A stretch of 64,000 nt of DNA from Woeseiaceae bacterium. GTDB taxonomy: Bacteria; Pseudomonadota; Gammaproteobacteria; Steroidobacterales; Woeseiaceae. The stretch spans positions 49,935-113,934 of the forward strand of contig JAHEFE010000006.1 in NCBI GenBank assembly GCA_024640365.1. Reading direction: 5' to 3'. The translations under genes were made by a program, and so were the position numbers. This document shows positions 53,738-61,080 of this stretch, piece after piece. A model generated the notes under the pieces. That model had not been told where the DNA came from and ran no database searches. It saw only the letters and a list, made by a program, of their open reading frames with translations. Position 1 is the stretch's first letter; every line of letters starts with the position of its first letter.

Positions 53738-53901
53738 ATTCCACCCATCACCACCAAACAATAAGCGGCCCCCTTTGTGGGGCCGTTTTGTTTGGTGGCA
53801 GGTAGAAAAGGACCACCGAAGGTGAGTTCACAAATCCGCAGGAGCGGATTTGGACGCACAAGGTGCGCCCGCAGGGCGAGCGCCAGGGATGGTGCGAGTC
53901 A
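53738..53901 (+). repeat. tRNA-3'-end tandem repeat, unit 2 (164 bp)
   Basis: Nearly identical to unit 1: one T fewer in the terminator T run, one substitution in GCGCCTGCAG (GCGCCCGCAG here) and one at the junction before ATTCC. It also opens with the 19-base tRNA 3' end; a third copy of that end follows at 53902-53920, after which the sequence diverges. The near identity points to a recent duplication or ongoing homogenisation. Confidence 0.9.
53766..53789 (+). terminator. Terminator hairpin in repeat unit 2
   Basis: The same stem as in unit 1, CGGCCCC/GGGGCCG, here followed by four T residues; the outer CCACCAAAC/GTTTGGTGG stem (53751-53798) is also kept. Confidence 0.8.
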
Positions 53902-53920
53902 ATTCCACCCATCACCACCA
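53902..53920 (+). repeat. Third copy of the tRNA-Met 3' end (19 bp)
   Basis: ATTCCACCCATCACCACCA occurs a third time, closing the tandem array. It equals the tRNA T-arm 3' strand, acceptor 3' strand, discriminator and CCA, as expected either for an integration-type attachment sequence or for tyrT-like repeats. Confidence 0.85.
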
Positions 53921-53943
53921 CATAAGTAGGGGTGTTAACCGGT

Positions 53944-53992
53944 CACATGGTTTACACCTTGTTCCGGACACATTGTTAACACTTTGTCCGGT
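53944..53992. repeat. Imperfect tandem direct repeat (25 + 24 bp)
   Basis: Copy A (53944-53968) and copy B (53969-53992) share about 20 of 24 positions, both running CACAT...ACAC...TTGT...CCGG. GTTAAC also occurs just upstream (53934) and in copy B. Short repeated sites like this are common at the ends of insertion sequences, where transposase binds, but no transposase gene remains here. Confidence 0.55.
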
Positions 53993-54054
53993 ATGAAAGG
54001 TCAGTTGACTTCAGTATTTCTATGCGGTTAGTTTTTTCTCGCCCGATTGCCGGG

Positions 54055-54076
54055 TTTTTACTCTGACTCCAATTAT
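54055..54076. repeat. Fragment matching the MITE-like element end
   Basis: TTTTTACTCTGACTCCAATTAT matches the right end of the element at 54907-55049 and its flank (55035-55056) with one difference in 22 bases. The upstream sequence GGTCAGTTGACTTCAG (53998) weakly resembles the element interior, so this may be a decayed second copy. The remainder of 53592-54094 has no gene. Confidence 0.55.
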
Positions 54077-54094
54077 CTAAATTGAGAGTCTCGC

Positions 54095-54478
54095 TCAAAC
54101 GTGATGTGAGTTGCTTTCGATCCAATTGGCCAAGGCTTCCTCGTCGATGTCGCCGGCAGCGACCGCACGAATCATCACTACCGCCTCTGCTTCATTGGGT
54201 TCAAATTCAACGCCATTGCACATCAAAAATATGTCGATAGCGTTCAGGGCTACTCGCTTGTTGCCGTCGACAAAGCAGTGATTTCGTGCGAAGCCGAATC
54301 CATAGGCCGCCGCCAGCCGGTAGATTGATACGGTCGGTTGATATGCGGCGAGGTTTTGTGGTCGAGTAAGTGTGGATTGCAACGGGCCATCGTTGATAGG
54401 CCCGCGCAACCCTCCGTCTTCGGTAACGGTCAGGTGTAAGAAATACGCGATCTCGCGCTGGTTAAGCCAGACAGTCAA
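54095..54478 (-). CDS. doc: Doc-type toxin (Fic fold)
   Basis: 127 residues with the Fic/Doc motif HCFVDGNKR (His67). P1 Doc phosphorylates elongation factor Tu and so stops translation. The start is TTG, placed directly after the TAA stop of the antitoxin gene, so it is likely made by translational coupling and at low level. The window edge of this module is repeat-rich, which fits recent transfer. Confidence 0.88.
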   Translation of the reverse strand: MTVWLNQREIAYFLHLTVTEDGGLRGPINDGPLQSTLTRPQNLAAYQPTVSIYRLAAAYGFGFARNHCFVDGNKRVALNAIDIFLMCNGVEFEPNEAEAVVMIRAVAAGDIDEEALANWIESNSHHV

Positions 54479-54709
54479 TTACTTTGCGAGTTCGCGATAG
54501 GCATTGCGGAATTTCCGACGCGACCGCTCGATAGCGTCGACCTTGTTTGAAAAATCATGGTCGAGGGCAGTAATGAAAACGCCATTTTCCTGATGCTCAA
54601 TGGCAACGCTATCACCTAGACCAGCCGCAAGATGCAGCAAATCCGCTGGCGACAAAGTAACTGCTGCGGAGTTACCGTACTTGCTGATTTTTTTGACTGT
54701 GGTGGTCAT
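54479..54709 (-). CDS. AbrB/MazE-like antitoxin
   Basis: 76 residues starting MTTTVKKISKYGNSAAVTLS, the SpoVT/AbrB swapped-hairpin DNA-binding pattern of MazE/PemI-type antitoxins, followed by an acidic-to-basic C-terminal tail (near 45-76) that would bind and neutralise the Fic-fold toxin. An in-frame ATG at 54775 gives a longer form, but the family pattern begins at 54709. Doc with an AbrB-type rather than Phd-type antitoxin is a known alternative pairing. Confidence 0.85.
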   Translation of the reverse strand: MTTTVKKISKYGNSAAVTLSPADLLHLAAGLGDSVAIEHQENGVFITALDHDFSNKVDAIERSRRKFRNAYRELAK

Positions 54710-54906
54710 ATTGAGCTCTCCCGGTGTACGTACAGCCGTATTTACTTGCAGGAGTATATACCAATGTACGTACATTGGGCAAAACGAATTATTAGGCGAA
54801 ACACGGGCCTAGCTAATGACTGAAATCGGGCCAATGTGTATGAAAATCAGTGACTGTCTATGAAAAATAGTTATAAATTGTACGTTTCATGAAAAACTGA
54901 AATTTA

Positions 54907-55049
54907 GGGTCAGAGTAAAAAATAAATCGGAGTTGACTCATGTTGCGGTCGCAAAGAAAAGGCAATCGCGTGATTGAGTCGTCCAAATTCTGACGGTATT
55001 TCTTTGCGATTGATCTTTTAAGTCTGAGTGCCTATTTTTACTCTGACCC
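54907..55049. mobile_element. MITE-like palindromic element (143 bp)
   Basis: Perfect 15-base terminal inverted repeats: GGGTCAGAGTAAAAA (54907-54921) and its complement at 55035-55049. Inside is a second perfect 11-base inverted repeat (TCGCAAAGAAA 54949-54959; its complement 54999-55009) and two smaller dyads (GACTCA/TGAGTC, CAATC/GATTG). It has no coding capacity. It fits a non-autonomous miniature element or a REP-type palindromic unit; no mobilising enzyme is present in the window. Together with 54710-54906, where nothing else is seen, this fills the gap between the antitoxin and the next gene. Confidence 0.65.
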
Positions 55050-55063
55050 CAATTATTTACAAG

Positions 55064-55097
55064 AAAAAGCCGAACCGATTATGGAAATCGGATCGGC
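55064..55097 (-). terminator. Rho-independent terminator for the secreted protein gene
   Basis: On the minus strand, GCCGATCCGATT pairs with AATCGGTTCGGC with one mismatch around a 5-6 base loop, followed by five T residues (55064-55068 on the complement). It lies about 20 bases after the stop codon at 55119. Confidence 0.8.
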
Positions 55098-55118
55098 CTC
55101 TTCGATCACTCTTTACGC

Positions 55119-55661
55119 CTATCCTTTTAGCTTTGCCGACCTGAGCAGGGCAAGCCACTGTTTGCGGGTTTGTTCGTCCATGTCAGGTTTCTTGGCGGCC
55201 TTCAAGATGAATACATGCTGCTTGCCATACAACACGCGAAACAGGGTGTGTTGTTCAGAATGTATCGGGCATGATGCAACGTGTCGCTCAAATATCATCG
55301 TGCTGCGTTTCTTCTCGATTACCTTCCACTCGTGTACGCATGCAGGGTCAAAGTTCTTTTTAAATTCCTCATACCAGTCATCGAGTTTTCTTGGTTGATC
55401 TTTCAGATGCGACTCAATGATGTCGAGGGTCTCCTCTACATCATCCAGACCGTCGGCGTTCAGGGTGAAACGTCGGATCAACATCTTTCCTTGAGCCCAT
55501 TCCTCCGTTACCGCGACGACGCGGTCATTTTCCAAGGCCATTGCCAGTGGCGGATACAGTCCTTCGTTATACTCCAGGTGCTCTTCTGCCCAACCGGCAA
55601 AAGGCAGTGCCAGCAGCAGGAAAATCGTGTACCTGGAAACATAGCCAGTCATCCTTTGCAT
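55119..55661 (-). CDS. Exported protein of unknown function
   Basis: 180 residues with a signal peptide (hydrophobic YTIFLLLALPFAG, cleavage near WAEE). The mature part is mixed alpha/beta, with two Cys (in PACVHEW and VASCPIH) that could form a disulfide, and a helical tail. I do not recognise a family. The ATG at 55661 has a strong AAGGAAGGG ribosome site and is chosen over 55697. It has its own terminator, so it appears to be a monocistronic gene. Confidence 0.7.
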   Translation of the reverse strand: MQRMTGYVSRYTIFLLLALPFAGWAEEHLEYNEGLYPPLAMALENDRVVAVTEEWAQGKMLIRRFTLNADGLDDVEETLDIIESHLKDQPRKLDDWYEEFKKNFDPACVHEWKVIEKKRSTMIFERHVASCPIHSEQHTLFRVLYGKQHVFILKAAKKPDMDEQTRKQWLALLRSAKLKG

Positions 55662-56119
55662 GATAGTCCCTTCCTTAGTAGCTGATCGCGCAGGCACGTC
55701 ACGTCAAGACGGCAATGTACGTCCTGGTTCTAGCTACTTGAATAACGCATCAACACCAATAGGAATCGTCGAAACCGGATCGGTGCCTGAGATATCGATG
55801 TGCGGGCCGATCTTATCGCTCGATGTTCCACCGTCTTCACCTCTTCTCAAGATAGAAGAGGGATAGCGCCGCTGCCGTAAGGATTTTCCACGCTTGGTTG
55901 CCAGGGCATTGCGGCCGAAAACCCTTGCAAGCAAGAAAAATCAGTGCCTCGGCCAATTGGGGTACCGCCTGCTCACCAGCTGGTTATTCAGGCAACCCCG
56001 GCAGTTGTCACTAATAATTGGTTCCAGAATGGTATGCTCGCGAGGGATGATGCTGACAAAACAAGGCGTCCAAGTCACTTAATTCAAAATAGAAAATCTT
56101 TACCGCAAAGGGGTATTGA

Positions 56120-57469
56120 ATGCGGGGCTCGGCAACGGAGAAATTATCTGTAACGAAGGGGAGGGACGGTTTTGGCCTGATGTCCTCCAGCACCGTTGTG
56201 ATTGCCAACATGATTGGGACCGGCGTCTTTACGAGTCTTGGTTTTCAGCTGCTCGATATTCAATCCGGATTTGTGATTCTTATGCTCTGGGCAGTAGGCG
56301 GCGTGGTCGCGCTTTGTGGGGCGTTGAGTTACGCGGAGCTTGGGGCGGCACTGCCTCGTTCGGGTGGTGAGTTTAATTTCTTGTCCCGCATTTATCATCC
56401 CGGGGCAGGCTTTGTTTCAGGCTGGGTATCTTCGACGATTGGCTTCGCCGCGCCAACGGCGTTGGTGGCCCTGACTTCAGGTGCGTACCTCAGTGCGGCG
56501 CTGCCTTTTTTGCCCGATGCGGCAAGCAAGTGGGTTGCTGCTGCTCTGGTTACCGGCCTGGCCGCCGTGCATTCAACTCATCGCAATAACAGTGCACGTG
56601 TTCAGAATAGTTTCACCGTAGTGAAGATTGTGCTGATAATCTTGTTTTGCGCGGCCGGTGTTTTTCTAAGTACCGCACCCAATGATATACATTTCCTGCC
56701 TGTTTCTGGTGACGGTGGCCTGTTGGTGAGCAGCGCATTTGCCGTGTCGCTGATTTACGTTAATTACGCCTATACCGGATGGAATGCAGTTACCTATATT
56801 TCTGGGGAAGTGAATAATCCGCAGCGAACCATTCCCGTTGCGCTGGTCCTGGGAACATCGGTCGTCGCGCTATTGTATGTGGCGCTTAATTTTACCTTTC
56901 TGCACAGCGCGCCAATTTCAGCGATGCAGGGTGAAATTGAAATTGCCTATGTTTCTGCCCTGCATATTTTCGGCGCCGGCGGGGCAGTTGTGATCGGTGT
57001 GTCACTGTCAATTCTCTTGATCTCTACCGTCAGTTCCATGACCCTCGCAGGCCCGCGAGTCCTGCAAATGATTGGCGAGGATTTTGCGATTTTTCGGGTC
57101 TTGGCAAAGACCAATGTTCATGGTGTGCCGGCAACGGCTATTTGGGTGCAGGCAGGAATTTCGCTGGTATTCATTTTTACCAACTCTTTTGAATCAATCC
57201 TCGTTCTGGCCGGATTCACACTCGGATTGAATACGCTGTTTACGGTACTTGGCGTATTCATCCTGCGCTGGCGTGAACCTGATTTGGAGCGACCGTATCG
57301 GATTAGCCTGTTTCCGCTACCGCCATTAATTTATCTGGTCATAACGGCCTGGACACTGGGATTTATTCTGCTTGAGCGTCCCTCCGAGGGCCTCGCCGGC
57401 CTCGGGATTGTTGCCGCAGGAACGACTTTTTATCTGTTGAGTAGTGCAGGCCGCAAGCGAACAGAGTAA
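56120..57469 (+). CDS. APC-family amino-acid permease
   Basis: 449 residues with about twelve membrane segments. The first helix is IANMIGTGVFTSLGF, the typical APC-family unwound G-S/T-G substrate motif, and NYAYTGWNAVTYISGEV resembles helix 6 of AdiC/LAT-type carriers. The substrate (an amino acid or polyamine) cannot be assigned. A GGGG-type site precedes the ATG. The upstream region, 55662-56119, has no gene I can support; it contains a short open frame (55734-55934) of unknown nature. Confidence 0.88.
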   Translation: MRGSATEKLSVTKGRDGFGLMSSSTVVIANMIGTGVFTSLGFQLLDIQSGFVILMLWAVGGVVALCGALSYAELGAALPRSGGEFNFLSRIYHPGAGFVSGWVSSTIGFAAPTALVALTSGAYLSAALPFLPDAASKWVAAALVTGLAAVHSTHRNNSARVQNSFTVVKIVLIILFCAAGVFLSTAPNDIHFLPVSGDGGLLVSSAFAVSLIYVNYAYTGWNAVTYISGEVNNPQRTIPVALVLGTSVVALLYVALNFTFLHSAPISAMQGEIEIAYVSALHIFGAGGAVVIGVSLSILLISTVSSMTLAGPRVLQMIGEDFAIFRVLAKTNVHGVPATAIWVQAGISLVFIFTNSFESILVLAGFTLGLNTLFTVLGVFILRWREPDLERPYRISLFPLPPLIYLVITAWTLGFILLERPSEGLAGLGIVAAGTTFYLLSSAGRKRTE

Positions 57470-57550
57470 GAAGTACTGGGATGCGTTTTTGGAGCAGAGA
57501 GTTCCATGAGGCTTGAATCAGGCACAAACGCGGGGGCAGGAAGTGCGCTT

Positions 57551-59479
57551 ATGAAAATTTTGATTGCTGTGACTCTATCTTGTATTGCGACACTCGCAAT
57601 TGCCGATCCGGGCTGGCGCTACTACGGTAACGATGCGGGTGGCAGTCGCTATTCGCCGGCCTCGCAAGTGAGCGCAACAAACGTTACCGATCTTGAGATT
57701 GCGTGGAAGTTTCGCACCGGACAGCTCGGCAAAGAGTTCAAGCAAGGGGACAGGCTGACCTTTGAGGCCACGCCGGTTTTATTTGAAAGAGCACTGTATT
57801 TTAGTACTGCGTTTGGCGAAGTCTTTGCGGTCGATGCGGGGAGCGGCAAACAAATCTGGAAATTTGATTCTGAGTTGCCAAAGGATATGCGCTCGGGGGA
57901 AGTGTCATCGCGTGGCGTGACTATCTGGCAAGATAGCGCAGCAAAGAAAGATCAGGTCTGTGCCGTGCGTGTTTTCTTTGGCAACATCATGGGGCAGCTA
58001 TATGCACTGGATGCACGTACCGGTCTGCCTTGCCAAGAATTTGCGGACCAGGGCCGTATTGATCTGCGCCAGGGCGTGCGCCTCAAGTGGCAAGGCCGCT
58101 ACAATAATTACACGATTACCTCGCCTCCCGTGGTTGCAGGCAATTACCTGATTACCGGTTCCGCAATTGGTGACAATGGCGCGGTAGATCTGGAGCGCGG
58201 GATCGTCCGCATGTTCGATGCCCGCAGTGGTGAGTTGCGCTGGAGTTGGGACCCGATCCCGACAGACCATGCCGATCCGGCCTATGCCACCTGGACGGAG
58301 GGCCGGGAATTAGCGGGCGGCGCCAATGCATGGCCACCGTTATCCGTTGATGTTGATAACGGCTTGGTCTTTGTACCAACCGGATCACCGTCCCCAGATT
58401 TTTACGGTGGATTGCGTCCTGGAAATGGGGAATACGCCAACTCGGTGGTCGCACTCGCGATCGAGACCGGACAAGTCGTGTGGCATCGCCAATTAGTGCA
58501 CCACGATTTGTGGGATTACGATTTACCCGCACAACCTGTGCTTATTGACTTGCGTAAGGATGGCAAAACCATTCCCGCACTGGTGCAGGCGACCAAGATG
58601 GGAATGCTGTTCGTATTCAATCGTCTGACGGGTGAAGCCGTCTATCCGATCGAAGAAAGAGCGGTTCCGCAGTCTGCGGTAGCAGGTGAGCGGCCGTCAC
58701 CGACGCAACCTTTCTCCAGTTTGCCTTTACTGTCGAGTCACGCTCCGGTGACGGCAGACGATGCCTGGGGCTTCTATTTCAGCAGGAAAGCCTGTGCCAA
58801 ACGTCTGGGCGCAATGCGTTCCGAGGGTATTTACACGCCGCCAAGCCTCGAGGGCACGGTGACAAATCCTGGCTTTGTGGGCGGGTCCAACTGGGGTGGG
58901 CTGGCCTACGATCCCGGATCACAAATAGTCGTTGCGACGGTTATGGAGGCTCCGACCTGGGTTCGCCTGACGCCGCAAGAGAAACTGGCGCAGCTGCGGG
59001 AGTCCGACGATTTCGACTGGGAAGGCTATACCGAGATGGAGGGGGCGCCCTATTTTCTGACTCGCGGCATGCTGTTATCGCCGTTGGGAATTCCGTGCAC
59101 GGCTCCGCCGTGGGGAAAGCTGGTCGCGATGGATCTCGGCAAGGGCGAAATCGTCTGGAATGTCCCACTCGGCACGATTGAGGACGTGGCGCCCGCGCTG
59201 GTGCCAAACCTGAAATTGGGCGTTCCTGGTATGGGAGGTGCAATTGTTACCGGGGCTGGCCTCGTCTTTGTAGCCGCTGCGGCCGATGACTACCTGCGTG
59301 CTTTCGCATTGCAGAGTGGGGAAGAGTTGTGGAAAGGACGACTGCCCGCCGGTGGTCAGGCGACTCCGATGACCTACGAGCTGGACGGTAAACAGTACGT
59401 CGTCATTGCGGCGGGAGGTCACGGAGGAATGGGTACAACCCGTGGAGACTATGTTGTGGCATTCGCATTGAAGGATTGA
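57551..59479 (+). CDS. Periplasmic PQQ-dependent dehydrogenase (GDH/quinate family)
   Basis: 642 residues with a signal peptide (MKILIAVTLSCIATLAIA) and an eight-bladed propeller of the quinoprotein glucose/quinate dehydrogenase type: WRYYGNDAGGSRYSP at the start, repeated W-docking motifs (for example GKQIWKFD, GEIVWNVPLG, GEELWKGRLP). It lacks the N-terminal membrane helices of E. coli Gcd and has no CxxCH heme site, so electrons would pass to an external carrier. Substrate unknown. The ATG at 57551 has AGGAAG upstream; the frame's first codon at 57506 is less likely. No pqq biosynthesis genes are in the window. Confidence 0.9.
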   Translation: MKILIAVTLSCIATLAIADPGWRYYGNDAGGSRYSPASQVSATNVTDLEIAWKFRTGQLGKEFKQGDRLTFEATPVLFERALYFSTAFGEVFAVDAGSGKQIWKFDSELPKDMRSGEVSSRGVTIWQDSAAKKDQVCAVRVFFGNIMGQLYALDARTGLPCQEFADQGRIDLRQGVRLKWQGRYNNYTITSPPVVAGNYLITGSAIGDNGAVDLERGIVRMFDARSGELRWSWDPIPTDHADPAYATWTEGRELAGGANAWPPLSVDVDNGLVFVPTGSPSPDFYGGLRPGNGEYANSVVALAIETGQVVWHRQLVHHDLWDYDLPAQPVLIDLRKDGKTIPALVQATKMGMLFVFNRLTGEAVYPIEERAVPQSAVAGERPSPTQPFSSLPLLSSHAPVTADDAWGFYFSRKACAKRLGAMRSEGIYTPPSLEGTVTNPGFVGGSNWGGLAYDPGSQIVVATVMEAPTWVRLTPQEKLAQLRESDDFDWEGYTEMEGAPYFLTRGMLLSPLGIPCTAPPWGKLVAMDLGKGEIVWNVPLGTIEDVAPALVPNLKLGVPGMGGAIVTGAGLVFVAAAADDYLRAFALQSGEELWKGRLPAGGQATPMTYELDGKQYVVIAAGGHGGMGTTRGDYVVAFALKD

Positions 59480-59662
59480 CCACGGCTTGAGGAGGCCCTC
59501 GTAAGCAAGGCGAGAGGCCTCTCCAGAAGATCGTGACTTGGGGCTTTAACTTACTGATTTTTCTGCATTCTAGGTATATTCCCGAATTGCCAGAAAGCTC
59601 CCTACAACCGTAAATTTGTTTTGTGATTTCGGCAGCACAAACCTAATTCTGGAGTGGGGAAA

Positions 59663-60295
59663 ATGCGCAAGATTTCCGGGGCACTACTATTCACCCTATT
59701 TAGTTTTTTCGCGGCGCAGTCGTCGAGCGCTGACCTGAATAAGGGTATCGAGGCATACAACGTCGGAAACTACGACGTCGCTATAGCGGAGTGGCAACCA
59801 CTTGCTGAGAATGGCGATGCCGATGGACAGTTTTGGTTGGCCACCTTATACGCAAATGGCATGGGCGTGCCGCAGAGCGACGAGATTGCGCTGAAGTGGT
59901 ACTCGCTCGCGGCGGATCAGGGGCACGGTGAAGCGGATTACAATATTGGTCTGATGCACGCCAATGGTTGGGGTGTGCCGATGGATACGGACGAAGCGTT
60001 GAAGTGGTATCAGAAAGCGGCTGAAGCAGGTTTCGCCCAGGCGCAATTTAGTGTTGCTGACATGTACGATGGTGGCTGGGGACGGGAGAAGGATCTCGTC
60101 GTCGCATATATGTGGCTGTCCTTGGCCGCCGCTCAGGAACATGATGAAGCACAGCGGCGCTTGAAAGAAATGACAGAAACCATGGCCGCATCAGATGTGG
60201 CATTGGGTAAAGAAAAGGCCAATGCCTGGATGAGTAAGTTTGAAGCTCGTCAAGCGAAGAAAGATACCGCCTACGCTTATCAAGAAGCGGAATAA
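59663..60295 (+). CDS. Secreted Sel1-repeat protein
   Basis: 210 residues: signal peptide (LLFTLFSFFAAQSSSA) and three to four Sel1-type repeats (about 45-165, the pattern AxxWYxxAAxxGxxxAxxxLGxMxxxGxGV: ALKWYSLAADQGHGEADYNIG, ALKWYQKAAEAGFAQAQFSVA). Such proteins bind partners; the target is not evident. The ATG at 59663 is within a GGAG-spaced context. Its terminator follows. Confidence 0.85.
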   Translation: MRKISGALLFTLFSFFAAQSSSADLNKGIEAYNVGNYDVAIAEWQPLAENGDADGQFWLATLYANGMGVPQSDEIALKWYSLAADQGHGEADYNIGLMHANGWGVPMDTDEALKWYQKAAEAGFAQAQFSVADMYDGGWGREKDLVVAYMWLSLAAAQEHDEAQRRLKEMTETMAASDVALGKEKANAWMSKFEARQAKKDTAYAYQEAE

Positions 60296-60310
60296 GTACT
60301 AACAATCGAA

Positions 60311-60343
60311 ACGGCCCGTATTTTAAGTGCGGGCCGTTTTTTT
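60311..60343 (+). terminator. Rho-independent terminator after the Sel1 gene
   Basis: ACGGCCCG pairs with CGGGCCGT around an 11-base loop, with seven T residues from 60337. It lies 15 bases after the stop codon. Confidence 0.92.
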
Positions 60344-60404
60344 GTGGGGCTGTCAGTGAGTCCAGACAGGGTCGAAAATTCCAGAGATTGTTATCGACCG
60401 AATC

Positions 60405-60869
60405 CTACTGAATCAGTTTCCAGCTACCGTCTGACTGCAGGCACGCTTTGCCATAGACTTCCTGTTGATCCTTGTTGCCGATCGTCGTGTCCATCGTGAA
60501 TTCGCGGCATGGACCAGTTCCAGTCTCGTAGGTATTTGTTGGTGTCACAGCGTAGGCATATCCATTGTCGGGATTTACCCATGATGAAGATTTTCCACTG
60601 GGGTTGTAAGTTAGTGCATTCGCCGTCTTGGTTCGATCGACGTCGTCCATCGTTTCGCCGATATGATGGCCGATCATGGAGCCGGCTATCGCACCTACGA
60701 TTATCGCAGCAGTTTTGCCCCGGCCCTCACCAACCTGGGCACCTGCAAGCCCGCCGATGACGCCTCCCAACACATCACCTTGTTGGGTGTGAGAGGTTGT
60801 TTCGCAAGCCGTAATAGAACAAGCCAGCAGGGTAGCCAGTAACGCTCCGGATTTCGTGTATGTGTTCAT
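60405..60869 (-). CDS. Glycine-zipper lipoprotein (17 kDa surface antigen-like)
   Basis: 154 residues. Lipobox ITAC gives the acylated Cys22. A glycine-zipper 2TM segment follows (about 38-80: GGVIGGLAGAQVGEG, GAIAGSMIGHHIG), then a C-terminal domain with EFTMDTTIGNKDQQEVYGKACLQ (a RT0821/Lpp0805-type pattern). Such lipoproteins sit in the outer membrane; the role is unknown. The ATG at 60869 has GGAG nine bases upstream and is chosen over 60884. Confidence 0.85.
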   Translation of the reverse strand: MNTYTKSGALLATLLACSITACETTSHTQQGDVLGGVIGGLAGAQVGEGRGKTAAIIVGAIAGSMIGHHIGETMDDVDRTKTANALTYNPSGKSSSWVNPDNGYAYAVTPTNTYETGTGPCREFTMDTTIGNKDQQEVYGKACLQSDGSWKLIQ

Positions 60870-61080
60870 TTCTATGCACTCCACGCCAGATAAATATCGT
60901 GCGAAAAAAAGCCCACGCGCAGACGCCTGGACTCTCTCCCGTTTACAATAACTATAGTAGATGCAGTCTGGAAATATTCAATTCGCGAATCTACATAGCG
61001 TAGTATCTTGACGCGTATTTATTTTTCACAATGTCCCAAAGACACGCGCGGCTCACGCCGCCACAAGGAATGACTGACAT

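Noticed and set aside
53548..53859. Long open frames on the minus strand across the tRNA-Met repeats (repeating peptide)
   Set aside because: They read antisense through the tRNA 3' end and the terminator hairpins, and repeat because the DNA repeats. Such frames are a familiar false-gene artefact beside tRNA genes.
53573..53920. CRISPR array
   Set aside because: Only two long units with tRNA-derived ends; no short repeats separated by unique spacers, and no cas genes.
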